From Ampelocalamus luodianensis (lineage: Eukaryota; Streptophyta; Magnoliopsida; Poales; Poaceae), in NCBI GenBank assembly GCA_036346255.1, contig CM070633.1:3844001-3908000 (forward strand): a stretch of 64,000 nt of DNA. The letters run 5' to 3'. The position numbers and the translations under genes are program-made. The notes below the pieces were generated by a model that was not told where the DNA came from, made no database searches, and worked only from the letters and a program-made list of their open reading frames with translations. Positions 30,496-42,752 of this stretch are shown here, piece by piece; the stretch's first letter is position 1; each line of letters starts with the position of its first letter.

Positions 30496-33400
30496 TATAA
30501 CATCCCAAAGTGCTGTTACCAAAATAAAATAAAATAAAGTTATTGTTTTATTGGAATTTCTGAAATTTGAAAGAGTTTGATTGCCTTATTTGAATTTCTG
30601 AAGTTTTAAAAGTCAAAATTTTAAAATTTATTTGAAGTTCTTGAAATTTCAGTTGGTTTGATCTGAAAAATAAAATTTAATTAATTTCTACAATTTTCTG
30701 AGTTTTTAAAAGCTTTTTTCCTAAAATTTTCAAAGCCAAAATAAATTATTTTGCAAAATGAATAGCCAATTATACGTTGGAAATATTTTATTCAAGTCCA
30801 AAATGCCTCTAGAAATTTCTGTGAATTTTTCTAGAATTTTTGGATTTAAATTGCCTTTTTCTAAAGCCCTTTCTATTTATCTAGAATTAAATTAGTTAGA
30901 AAATCGTTTAAAAATTCGGAAAAGCCAATGGGCCGAATTCCCTTGGCCCATCTCCCCTTCACCACGAGCGCGGCCCATCTGGCCCAGCTTTCCCGCGCAC
31001 CCATCCGCCCCACCGTCCGATTTACATCGGACGGCACTTACGCCCCCACGCCATCCCGTTTTCCGTACAGTCGGATGAAAATCCGATGGCCTCCGCCTTT
31101 CTTCCCCGCGCTTTCTTCTCCCCACCTCCCTTCTTCCTCGCGCCCGCGCCTCGCCATTACCGCACGTGGGAGCTCCGTCAACACCGCCTTTTCCGCCCCC
31201 TTCCATCACACGGTCACGCGCCCTCACTCCCGCGTCTCACGCCGCCCCCACTTCCCCCTTTTCCCCCTCTTCTCGCGCACGATCCCGCCGGAACGCCCGC
31301 TTGCCACAACCGCCGCCCCCGCACACGATCTCCCTCCTCCGTGCCCCTCCTCCCCTATTTAAGAGCACCCCGGCTCCGCCTCGTCGTCCTCATCCCACCT
31401 CCACCACTCACTCCTCCTCTCCCCTCTCGGTTTCGCCGGAATCAGAGTTTGAAGAACCCCGACCGAGCACCCTTTCTTCCCCGATTCCGATGCCGACGCC
31501 GCCTCTTCGCCGTCGTCGCCTACACCATCAGCATCGCCGCCACCTCGCCGTCCCCATGCGCAAACTTCCCCGACCTAAAGACCACCGGGGCTCGTCGCCG
31601 CCGTTGAGCCCGCACGCGCCGCCGCTCTTCACGTCGCCGCCGGCCGTCGCTGCGTCCCTAGGTGACCAAACCGAGCGCCTTATAACCCCCATGCTTCACT
31701 CTTGCTCTCGGTGCCCTCGCCGGCATTCACCGGGCCGTCGTTCGGCGGCGAGCCTTGGGCCCCGAGCACCACCTCGGTCCGGCGCCGACGTGGACCGCCA
31801 CCTCACCCTCCACCTCGGCCCCGAGCCCACGTGGCCGCCTACGTGGCTAAGCCACGTAACCCCCTGCGCCAGCGCACACCTCCCCCGGCACTGTTCTGTG
31901 GACCAAGCCCACCGTGGGCGTTGATCGGACCATAGACTTGGTCCATTGACCAAGGGGCCCACATGTCAGCGACTGGGCCATTTTCCTCCGAATTGTTTTA
32001 ATTCGGAAATTTCACGCTGACATCATGCTGGCGCAATAAAATCCTTTTTCCTTTAGAAAAATAAATCAGGAAAATCCATAAAATCTGTTTTAGGGTTTTA
32101 TTTAGATTTAGAACTTCCCGGGGTTCGTTCTCCTTCATACGAACTCCGATTTCGTCGATTCAAGTTCCTAAATTTCTATAAAATCAAGATCTAGCCAACT
32201 ACATCAAAATTATTTAATTTTGAGTTCATTTGGCCAGTAGTTCTTTTAGACCCTAAATCTATCATTTCATGTAATTTCAATCTTCCGAAGCTCATATCTT
32301 TTGCATCTGAACTCCGATTGAGCCCATTGAAATTTCTAAATTTATATAAATTCAAGATATAGCCAACTAAACCAAAATTATTCAATTTGGAGTTAATTTG
32401 AATCTTATTTGAATTTAGTTTGAATTTGGCTTATTTTCGCGTATAGATTTCGACAACTTCAGAGAGTCAGATTTCGACGTCGTTTGAGAGCAACTATTTG
32501 AGCAAGGCAAGTTACATTCTTGATCATATTTGCACCCATTATTTAAAATTATTTAAATTCTATTTCAAATTATTATTGCATGCTTGTTTATATTCGGTAA
32601 TTTAAATTCCTGTTTTAAATTTATAGTTATGCCCAAAATCCTTTGTATGGCCAATTTTGATAATTGAATCAAACATGTTGTCACCTAGTTAAAACCTGGT
32701 CGATACGATAGTATGAACTAGGATCACGTGGAAAATATTGTGCTTAGTCATGCTTATAGACCAAAAATGTTTCAATTGGGGATTTTCAGCCAAAAATCAA
32801 TTGTGGTTTAAATTGTATCCATAACATTGGTGTGTTATGGAAGTTTATAAATGACTTTGAAAAATAAAATAAATGATGGTTTGGACTTGGCCGAAATGGT
32901 TGTCTAGTGGGTGCAGGTTTATGCACGGGCTCAACTGGGTAGGTTGAGGACCAGGGTTCTGTTGGTTGTCGCCCAGGTCAGTTAAGGACCGGTCTTCGAG
33001 TCGCATTTTGCTAAGCCACATCGTACTACCACATGTCTTGTATGGGCAGGACCTGGCTGAATAATTTGCAAAGTTCTATCATGGTCGTTCCTGTGATGCG
33101 GTGGGTAGTCTTTCATGACTTTTGTTAGTCCCACCTGGCGCAAGAGGGGGCCTGAACCCTGCGGACGAGTAGTCCAACGGGGGTGAAACCTTAGCGAGGG
33201 AGGACTATGGTGGAATGATGCATTGTAAAGGCCTCGTGATGATCACTTAGTCGCACACCTTCGGAAGTGTGTCAGACGGACATTAAAAGTTGATTATCTC
33301 TTATGGGTAAAGTTGTACAACCTCTGCAGAGTGTAAAACTATTCGAATAGCCGTGTCCACGGTCATGGATATGCTGTTAAAGCCACTCAAAGTTAGACTT

Positions 33401-34020
33401 TGGTTTTGATTTAAAATGATAAAAACTATTTATGACATGGATGGGTGTCCATGAGAAAAGTCTTGGGTTGAAGCCCCGGGTTGGTGCCCGTGTTTATGTT
33501 GGTATTAAGTTGGTGCCTACACTATCTTTATCAATACAAAATCAATTTTAGATTTTATAAAACTTGAGCTTTTGAACTTAGTATGGTATTTAATGTCAAA
33601 TGCTGTTTTTGCACAAACAACCCTATAAGCCTTCCTTTGTTACATCCATGTATGCATGTCATTCTGTTATTCGACGGGTGTAACTTGCGAGCACGGTAGT
33701 TGTGCTCATACTTGCTTAATGCAAACAAATTTCAGAGGAGAAGAACTTCGCTTCAGGTGTGGATCATGACGACTAGGCCGCTACCCCAGTCGATTGCCTG
33801 TGGCAGATTGCTGGACCCTACTACTTCTTCATCGTCTTCCGCTGTGTTTATTTCATGTTGCCCTGTAAGGCTATCTTGTAATCAACTCTGTTGTTATTTA
33901 ATAACTTTTAACATTTATGGTTGTGTTATCACATTTGTTTACTGTGTGAGCTAGCCACTGATCATGGGACTAGTTCAGTTATGCACAGAAGATCTGGGAT
34001 GTTAATCCCGGGGTCTTACA
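30496..34020 (+). repeat. Solo chromovirus-type LTR (G), about 3.5 kb
   Basis: Starts TATAACATCCC (TG changed to TA at the terminus) and ends GGGTCTTACA. Flanks ATTTT (30491-30495) and ATTTG (34021-34025) fit a 5-bp target duplication with one change. Internal order: AT-rich, then GC-rich promoter with inverted repeats (CCGTCCGAT/ATCGGACGG, 31013-31034), TATA box CTATTTAAG (31355-31363), GC-rich leader (to about 31.95 kb), AT-rich part, then a GGACTTGG region. D's LTRs share this plan in reverse orientation. Long GC-rich frames at 30.9-31.9 kb are composition artefacts. Confidence 0.7.
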
Positions 34021-34102
34021 ATTTGCTAGAAGAAATACCAAAAGTACATTTTTATGGATTCAACTTAATTCCTTTATTATTTAGATTTACAAAGGTTTCT
34101 GC

Positions 34103-36270
34103 CTAGTCAAACATATGATTATAGCTTTTTGTGTTCTTTACAATGAGATCGTCTACATATGCTTTCAGATTGCACCCTATCTGGTCAACAAAGGTCTTCT
34201 GCATAAGTCGTTGGTATGTGGCACCATCATTTTTTAGCCCAAATGGCATCTTGACATAGCAATAAATGCCAAAAGGGGTAATGTAGGAAGTCTTCTCTTC
34301 ATATTCTCTTACCATATTTATTTGATGATAACCTGAGTAATCATCTAGAAAACTCATCAATTCACATCACGCAATAGAGTCGACTAGTTGGTCGGTGTGA
34401 GGGTAAAGGAAAGTCATCCTTAAGATATTTAGTATTCAAATTAGAAAAATCAACGCATCACTTACCATTTGATTTCTTGACCATGACCGAGTTCGCGAGC
34501 TAATCCGAGTGGTCGACTTCATGAATGAAACTAGCGCCTAATAGTTTATCCAACTCTTGATGAATAGCTTCTTGCCAATCAGGAACGAAATGTTAGAGCT
34601 TCTTCTTCACTGGTCGTTTGTCAGGCTATATGGCTAGCCTATGCTCTATCACCTCCCTTGGGACTCCAGGCATATCGGATGGTCGCATTGCAAACACATC
34701 AACGTTATCCCGAAGGAAGGCGATGAGCTCGAGTTCCTATTTCTCATTCATCCCTGACCCAATCTGCACCGTCTTGGACTGGTCATTAGGGATAAGTGGT
34801 ACTTCCTTGACCTTTTCATTTGGCTGAGGAATTGCCTTCAGCTTTTCTACTTTCGCAGCCTTGTTTGGTTTCACTATATCATTAGAATCTCTTAATTGTA
34901 ATTAAGCAACAATTTCCCAAGATTTGTGATCATAGTTAAGTGTAGTAGAATGGTTTCCTTGCACAGAAATGACGCCTTTGGGACCAGGAAGTTTAATGCT
35001 CTAGTAGCCGTGATGAGTTGTTGCTATGAATTTTGTTAGTGAAGGTCTATCCAAAATTGCATTGTATGCAGACTCAAAATTTACAATTTCAAATGTAATC
35101 AATTCTGTTCGAAAATTGTGAGAATCAACAAAGGTTATTAGTAATACAATCTAACCAATTAGAGTTATTGATGGGCCCAGTACTATCCCAAAGAAAGTAT
35201 TCATAACCGGTTTAATTCTAGAGCGAGGAATTTGCATCTCATCTAGAACACTTATAAGAAGTAAATCTAAAGGACTCCCTCCATCTAACAATACCCTTCC
35301 TACTTTGCAATTACTAATAATAGGAGAAACGGCTGGTGGAAGTTTATGGGGAATAGACATACCTTTTGGACAATCTTGTTTGTCAAAGGTTAGAACAATA
35401 TCCGACCACTTCGGATAGCTTTGCTTTCCTGGTTGGGTATTAACATTGTTGACCTCCCTATAGGCGGATTTGTATTGCCTCTTGGATGGATAAGCAGCTG
35501 ATCCTCCTAAGATGGCATTGACATGGTTGTCAGGCTTCTGATATGCCATTTGCTCATCTCCATCCACATATTTGGTGTTGCTTGGAACATCACCTTCAGG
35601 TAATGTGGGCATTGGCAAATATGGCAGTTACGCAGGTCATGACCAGGCACAATATGAAGTAGGCACCAGTGGCCATTTCCACTTGTTGTTCCAGAGCATT
35701 TGGAGAAAGACTGGTCAGATGAACGACCAGTGGATTTTTTCCACAGACCCTTGCCTTTGTTATAGGTCAGACGCTGCTCTATGGCAATGACCTCTCTTTG
35801 TACAGGTCTTGGTTTGTTTTTCTTTTGGCCTTACCTTTGTCAGGTCTGGTCGGTTTCTTGGACTCCTAGTCAGAAATTTCCATTCCTGGTTGTGGCAGCG
35901 TATGGCCCTTGTTGACCATATGATTCTATTGTATTGCTTCGTTAGCATCTGTATAGCGGTCGGCCATGTTGAATAGATCTGACATAGTCCTTGGTGGATT
36001 TATATTGAGGACTTTAGTACACCTCTTGTATCGCACCACCTACTTAAATGCACGAATCACAGAATCATCAGTAATGCTAGGAATTGTATTACACACGTAA
36101 TTTTTTTTCGAGAAATTTGATGGAGACGATGTAAATCATCTTCTTTTTTAGGTTTTGTGTAGCAACTTTTAAAATTGCCTATAAGGACATGGCATAGGTT
36201 TTCCCAATAGAAAATAGAATTTTCGAGCTAGTTGAACAACCAAGTCCAAGTAGATCCTTTTAACGAAAAC
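34103..36270 (-). pseudogene. Tat-lineage gag-protease-RT fragment (C)
   Basis: Minus strand. Capsid-like gag lies at about 36.27-35.76 kb (WENLCHVLIGNFK, KEEDDLHRLHQ, and PPRTMSDLFNMADRYT across shifts). Protease is at 35618-35151 (VLLDGGSPLDLL), then a decayed linker with a DMPGVPREVIEH-like region near 34.66 kb, and RT at 34360-34103 (FLDDYSGYHQI, YVKMPFGLKNDGATYQ, YVDDLIV). It ends abruptly inside RT at 34103. It differs from A and B at many residues, so it is a separate insertion. Frameshifts and stops are numerous. Confidence 0.8.
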
Positions 36271-36274
36271 ATGA

Positions 36275-36930
36275 GGACTACTACTCTAGAAAAGGACCCC
36301 TTCCTACACTCGAAGAGGTAGGCCAAACAAGTGGTCGAAAGCAATCAGACGACGACAAGGAGATGCCATTTCAGGATCCAAAGCACACCATCGATCACAT
36401 CTATGGAGGATCTTTGGCATACGAGTCAAAATGACAGCTCAAAGCTATCGAACCTGAGGTAAACTCCATTGACCATCCTCTTGTCAAAAAAAAATACCGA
36501 AGTGGTTGGAAGTTACCATCCCTTTTGAGAAGGGTGATTGTTCGATCCCTCCTACTCGACCAGGTCGATTTCCGATCGTGGTCGAGCCCACCATCAACAA
36601 CTGTCGAGTAAATCGTGTGTTAGTTGATGGTGGGAGTTCACTAAACATATTATTTACGAGTGCCCTGGATGAGATGCAAGTGCCCAAGACAGAGGTCAAG
36701 CTCATACGATACTCATTTGATGGGATTGTACTAGGGTCTTCGGCCATACCAATTGTCCAAGTTTCTCTTCCTGTAACGTTTGGTTCAACAATCAATTTCA
36801 GAATAGAAAAAAATCTCTTTTGATGTGGTCGATTTCGACACGGCATATAATGCTATACTCGGTCGACCAACTTTGGCATGATTCCTAATGCTTGCTTATT
36901 ATGGCTATTAATGTCTTAAGATATCGGGTC
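36275..36930 (+). pseudogene. Gag C-terminus and protease of Tat element B
   Basis: Reads MPFQDPKHTIDHIYGG (gag end), then the protease VVEPTINNCRVNRVLVDGGSSLNILF (split here: DGGSS active-site box at about 36.63 kb) and AYNAILGR at about 36.85 kb. A stop follows the AYESK stretch, and shifts occur before and after the 36506-36823 open frame. The active-site Asp is kept. The protein corresponds closely to 7570-8150 of element A. Confidence 0.8.
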
Positions 36931-37084
36931 CCAAAGGAGTGATCACAGCCCACTGTGATAAAAAGATGGTGTTACATGCAACCGCAAATCCCTCGGATGG
37001 TTGGCCAGATACCAACTCGAGAAGCAAGCAAGGGGCAGCCTTCAACCAAGTAGTCGAAGCCTAAAGCTACACCAAAACCAAACA

Positions 37085-37960
37085 ATCAAGTCAAAGAAGT
37101 TCCATTGAATCCAGAGGAGCCTTCAAAGACTGTTCGCATTGGGGTTATTTTCGACCCTACATAGGAAGACGCCCTCGTCATCTTCCTCCGAGCTAACATA
37201 GATGTCTTCACGTGGCAAGCATCCGACATGCCCGAGGTTCCCAGGGAGGTGATCGAGCACAGGCTAGCTCTACGGCTTGACAAGAAACCCGTAAAACAAA
37301 AATTATAGAGATTTGCACCTGATCGACGAAATGCTATCAGATCAGAATTGGATGAGCTACTTAAAGCAGGCTTTATAAGAGAAGTCAACCACCCAGAGTG
37401 GTTGGCTAACCCTGTAATGGTTAGAAAGTCTAATGGTAAGTGGCGTATGTGTGTAGACTATACTAATCTCAATAAAACTTATCCAAAAGATGATTTTTTT
37501 TCCCTTCCTCGTATTGATCAGTTGGTCGATTCTACTGTTGGTTGTGAAATATTAAGTTTTCTATATGCATATTTTGGTTATCATTATAGTAATATGTTCC
37601 TAGATGATGAAGAAAAGATCACATTTATTACTCCATCCAGAATATTTTGCTATGTCAAAATGTCATTTGGTTTAAAAATTTCGGCGCTTCTTTTCAATGC
37701 TTGATGCAAACGACCTTCTCTGTTCAACCAGGACGAAATTTGGAATTCTATGTGGACGATCTGGTCGTAAAGAGCATCAAGCAACTTAATCATATTTTTG
37801 ATTTGCAGGAAACGTTTGACACCCTCAGAGAAGTGTGTGTTTGGAGTCTCTTCAGGAAAATTGCTTTGATTCCTTGTTTCTACACAAGGAATCGAAGCAA
37901 ATCCTGAAAAGATAAAGATCGTTGAATAAAAGTCCAAAAACTCACAAGATGCATGGTGTG
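37085..37960 (+). pseudogene. Reverse transcriptase of Tat element B
   Basis: Begins with the DMPEVPREVIEHRLAL motif (about 37.23 kb). Blocks HPEWLANPVMVRK, KWRMCVDYTNLNK and PRIDQLVDSTVGCE sit in the 37348-37704 frame. The catalytic box YVDDLVVKS lies in the next frame (37647-37907). The usual YSGYHQIN segment is changed to YFGYHYSN, and the RT-RNase H connection after about 37.9 kb is badly decayed. Confidence 0.85.
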
Positions 37961-37964
37961 GCGG

Positions 37965-38990
37965 CTTTAAGTCGTTTCATAGCATGATTGGGAGAAAAAG
38001 ACTTGCTTTGTTCAAACTTCTAATGGAGCATGAGGATTTTGAATGGTCAGATGAGACAAACAATGCCTTCGAGGATGTAAAGAGGTATGATACGAGTGCT
38101 TCTATTTTGGTTTCTCTGAAATCAAAAGAGATACTTTTAATATATCTAGCTGCCACACCACAGGCAGTGAACACAGTACTGGTTGTAGAACATGAAAACA
38201 TTTAATGACTAGTTTACTATGTAAGTAAAGTTTTACACCAACCTAAGGAGCGATACCCTTAGGTCCAAAAACTCCTATATGCCCTCCTCATATCTTCGAG
38301 GAAACTAAGGTATTATTTTTAGGCATACAAGATAATTGTGTCGTCTGAGTTTCCCTTAGGAGAGGTCCTCCAAAACAAGGAAGCAGCGGGACGCATGACA
38401 AAATGGTCGGTTAAACTTGCGGAGTTTAACCTCCATTGCGTATCCCAAACGGCCATTAAATCCCAGATCTTGGCAGACTTTGTCGTCGAATTGACAAATC
38501 CTGAACCTATTCAAGATCCCCCGTATGAATCCCACGACCAGTGAACAATATACTTTGATGAATCACTTATACTAAGTGGCTCGAGGGCTGGGGTGGTCCT
38601 GGAATCTCCTACAAGAGAGACCTTAAAGTATGTTATTCAATTAAACTTTCCTGCCACTAACAACATAGTAGAATACAAAGGTTTGTTTACTGGCATACGA
38701 GCAGCGAAAGCACTCGGGATTAGATGACTACTCGTGAGAGGATACTCCCAACTAATCGTGAATCAGGTCGACAGAGAGTACTAGTGCTCTAATCCAACCA
38801 TGTCTCAATACTTATCGGAAGTCAAAAAGCTTGAAAAGTATTTTTTTTTCAGTTTTGAGGTACAATATATCCCTCGAAAGGATAATTTCCTCGCTGACCA
38901 GTTATCTCGAATGACTTCTTTCCGATCACAAGTAACAAAAGAAGTCTTCTTGGAATAGCTTCAGAAGTCACCTCTGATCAAAACACCAGA
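37965..38990 (+). pseudogene. RNase H of Tat element B
   Basis: Reads KRLALFKLLMEHEDFEW (connection), YLAATPQAVNTVLVVEH, GEVLQNKEAAGRMTKW, TAIKSQILADFVVEL, YFDES (normally YFDGS), LSEVKKLEKYF and IPRKDNFLADQLSRM. The parts are in correct order but divided by stops at about 38204, 38542, 38728 and 38784. It fills the segment that element A has lost. Confidence 0.8.
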
Positions 38991-39179
38991 GAAATCTCCT
39001 ATTGAGACAACCTCCATAGAATACGAGGATACCAGGATGAATCCCATCTACGAGTGTCTTTAGAAGGGTACAGTACCCAATGATGATCTTGAGGCTGATC
39101 ATTTATCCTGCAAGGACAAAATGTATACTTTGGTCGAAAGAGTCCTCTATAAATGAGGCACTCAAGGGGTTCTCATATG

Positions 39180-40260
39180 ATGCATATCGCAGAAAGAAGG
39201 ATTAAAACTTCTTCACGATATACACGGAGGCGTCTATGGAACTCACGCTTCTTGCAGAATGCTAGTCGAAAAAGCTTTTCGACAAGGTTTCTACTGGCCA
39301 ACATCCTTCCATGGTGCTAAAGAGTTGGTTAAAAAGTGTGTACAATGCTAGTTTCATAGAAGGCAAATACACCAATCGGCTCAAGCATTGCAAACCATAC
39401 CTGTCTCTTGGCCTTTTGCAACCTAGGGTCTTGATATCTTAGGACCGTTCCCAAAAGCACAAGGAGGCTTCGAGTTCCTTTTTATGGCTATTAATACGTT
39501 CAAAAAATGGATTGAAGCTGAACTTGTGACTGAGATAACAACAGAAACAACCAAGAGGTTTATGATGGAAAGTGTGATTACTCGATTTGGCGTTCCAAGT
39601 TGAGTAATCACAAATAGTGGGACACAATTTTTTAGCGCAAAATTTTAGGAATTTTGCGAATAGTTGGGTACCAAATTGTCGCCTACCCACAAAGCAATGG
39701 GGCAATCGAAAGAGCGAATGACCAAATTATGCAGGGAACTAAAACCTGAGTTTTCAACCAGCTTATAAAGCGCTCGGGGGCTTGGGTAAAAGAATTACCC
39801 TTAATATTATGGGCAATTCGCACGACTACTAGTTGGGCTACAGGTAAAACACCCTTTTTTCTAGTTTTTGGGGGTTGAAGCCATGCTTTCACCAGAACTA
39901 AAGATTCGGTCGACAAGGGTCAAAAATTACAATGACTCTGACTAGGAACAAATTCAAGTAGATGACATCAACCTACTCGAAAAAAAGAGTAATCGAGCCT
40001 TAATCCGTTCAACAGTCTACCAATAAGCTCTACGCAGATACTATAATCGTAATGTCCAACCTCGCAGCCTTGCTGTAGGTGACTTGGTATTGAAAAATAT
40101 TCAATCCCAGTCTAATCGGAACAAACTTTCCCCTAAGTGAGAAGGTCCTTACACAGTGGTCGAAGTTACGCGACTGGGCTTGGTACGACTAGCAATGGAG
40201 GACGGTAGAATCCTTTCCAACTCATAGAATATCGACTAGCTACGCAAATTCTATGTGTAA
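39180..40260 (+). pseudogene. Integrase of Tat element B, catalytic Asp codons changed
   Basis: Zinc region LVKKCVQC then HRRQIHQSAQALQTIP (about 39.33-39.40 kb). Core FMAINTFKKWIEAE and VITNSGTQF: both positions that are Asp in the family (compare MIDTFTKWI and ITDNGARF in element A) read Asn here. The C-terminus ends LRKFYV with TAA at 40258-40260, identical in wording to element A's end. Many stops (TAG/TGA, often at Trp or Gln positions) are present. Inactive. Confidence 0.85.
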
Positions 40261-41132
40261 CTCTGTATATTCTCAATAAAATTTATGCTTTCTTCAATCT
40301 TTATTGTGTTAAAAGTTTCATTAAGCAATGCTTCAATTTTTATCACTTTTTAAAACACTTGGTTTTCTTTACACTGGTCGAAGGAGGGTAACATCACCTA
40401 GTCGAAGCATTTCTTTTCTGCATGTGGTCCTGCCCACTAGAAAGAACTTCCTAGCGTTGATCTGTTGCTAACTTTTCCTGCCAAAACAAAGAAACTAGGT
40501 TCAACAAAATGTGGTCAAAATAATTTACAGCAATCTCTTTTTAAATTATAGTTTGTTCGACTACTCCATAAATGCTCGATTCGATTAACCTAGTCGGAGG
40601 AAGTACACCACCTAGTCGAAGTATTTCCTTTTTGCACATGGTCCTGCCCACTAAAAGGAACTTCCTAGCATCGCGTTGTCTCTAACTATTGCTACCAGTA
40701 CATGACAATTGAGTCTAGTTTGTTGATCTCTTCGATTTGGTTAACTTGGTCAGAGAAAGGAACATTAACTAGTTGAAGTCTTTCCTATCTGCATATGGTC
40801 CTGTCCACTAGAAGGAACTTCCTAGTTTCGATCTATTCCTAACTCTTACAACTAGTACATGATAATCAGGATCGACAACAAAGGTCGAACAACTTATTTA
40901 AGTAAACACTTTTCTCGCTATTTACTTAGTTTAAATAATTAAAATAAGCAAATAGTCAGGGGCTAGGATAAAGTTATACATATGACTTCAATTCTTAGTC
41001 TCAAATTTAATTTTTCTTTTTTATTTATTGTCTTATGAGTTACTAACTACTCAATCAGACAATTTGTAGGAAAATTAAGAATTATATTCATAAACAATAA
41101 ATTGTCTTTACAATTTTATGCCCTATTACAAA
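40261..41132. repeat. Noncoding spacer of element B with three diverged tandem repeats
   Basis: Three copies of a roughly 100-base core recur at about 40374, 40589 and 40745. Each contains CTAGTCGAAG, a GTCCTG(C/T)CCACTA word and GGAACTTCCTAG, with spacings of about 215 and 158 bases. It lies between the convergent pol and antisense ORF stops, the same position as 1662-2671 in element A. Confidence 0.65.
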
Positions 41133-42674
41133 CTACTCTGATGAAGGAGATCTGATTTGCATCTCCTCCGCAACCTTATTACCGATTGGCTGCACTTCTT
41201 CAATCAGTTGTGCTGCCTCTGCTTCTGGGCAGTCGAAGTCGACTTTGACTGGTTGAAAGCTAAGATTACGGTCATGTGCCTTAAGTTTTGCTAAGGCATA
41301 ACTCACTGCACTTTCGACCGTCTCTCTTATCAAGTCGTGTTGATTGGTCTTCAGAGTTGTTATCAACTCCTGCAGAGTTCTAACTTGTTGTCCAATTGTA
41401 CTTGTATGGGCGATCATGGCGTCTTCAAGAGGAGTGACATCCTTAGCACCAAGTCCACCGAGCACATTGTTAAGGAGCGAAATATTGTCTTGAAGGTTGA
41501 TCTTCGTAGCCTTCATTTCCTCATGACTGTGAGTCGAAGATTCTTGAAGTGTTTTTATTTCGATTGCTTGCTCTGAAAATATAGTACGACTAATCAAAAA
41601 AATACCCCTTAAAGACTGGTAAATAAAACTGGTCGTAGCTAAAGAAATTCTTACCTACTAATCAAGAATCAAGCTTCTTGATCTCGTCATCGTGGGAAGC
41701 AGCATCCTTTATGCAATACTCCTCCCAAGCCTTTATGCTCTTCTCTTTTTCTTTGTTGACACGGGTATGCTCATTAATTACTAAGGTCTTCGAATTGACC
41801 TCGGTTTTGAGCTTGTCCATATCAACCTTTTTTTCTAAAAAGGAAAAAGAGTTAGAGAATGAAAAGAAAGTCATTAAGATGAATAGTCTTAAGTACAAAA
41901 CTTACTGTTTATTTGATTCTGCAACTCACAAGCTATATAATTTGCCTCCTGGAGGTTCTTCAGCAGGTCTTCTTTTTCATCCTTTAACCTTTGCACCTCA
42001 GCTCTTACATGGTCGAGTGCAGATATTAAGGTTCTTTCGTCACTTTGAGACCTATAAAGGTTAACATAGACATGAATATTGAATGAGTGGTTGTAATAAA
42101 ATATGACTTCTCGCAACAATGACTTGTGATCTCACTGCTAGTTGGTAGAGTTCAGATTGCTACTTCTTCAGCAAAACTAGTTGCCTATGGTATTCACCAA
42201 CAATAGCAACTTATTCTACAGCTCTCTGAACAAAGGAAGAGATAGGAGAAAAAGGAAAAATCCAAATATTAAAATGTTTGGTATCGAGTACTTACACTGA
42301 TAGTTGCTTGAGCAAACTTGCTGTTCACAAACTCAGGATCTTGTAGGTCATCAAGTCCATTGACTTGATCCCACCATACTCTTTGAAGACACTCGTCGTC
42401 AAAGACTCGTCGTCAAAGATATGTCCCCTGTTTGGAATGTCCTTAGGGTGTGGGACTCGACGAGACCTAAATGACAAAGATCCGACAGTTGGTGGACCGA
42501 AGAACACAGGGAAGAGGTCGAAGAAGTCTTCATCATCATATTGCAGCAGAAACGAGTCCTCCTTGAGGACCAGGAGGGACATCCTCTACAACCTCCTTTC
42601 TGGTACGGTGATCAGAGATTCCTCCTCCATTTTGACCGGATGCTTCTAGTGATCGTAGGACCAAGTCCATTGTC
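41133..42674 (-). pseudogene. C-terminal part of the antisense extra ORF of element B
   Basis: The last exon is 41597-41133. It is related to the last exon of element A's extra ORF by sequence (AVSYALAKLKAHD, then FDCPEAEAAQLIE, then EEMQIRSP) and by position, downstream of and opposite to integrase. Further upstream pieces are coiled-coil-like (41898-41662 and 42119-41889) and a Pro-rich segment at 42674-42325 (PPGPQGGLVSAA, GPPTVGSLSFRSRR). Intron remnants with GT..AG ends lie between them. Frames are less well kept than in element A. The N-terminal half is at 58457-59380, beyond the nested insertion. Confidence 0.7.
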
Positions 42675-42752
42675 CTATTATTGACACTAAGTACAAGAAT
42701 ACCAAGAACACACCAAGAATAGAAAAAAATAAGAACAAGAATTTCAAAAACT

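Noticed and set aside
30928..31924. Overlapping long ORFs (up to 252 codons) around 31-32 kb
   Set aside because: Open in three frames at once, Pro/Arg/Ser-rich, and within the GC-rich promoter/leader of solo LTR G.
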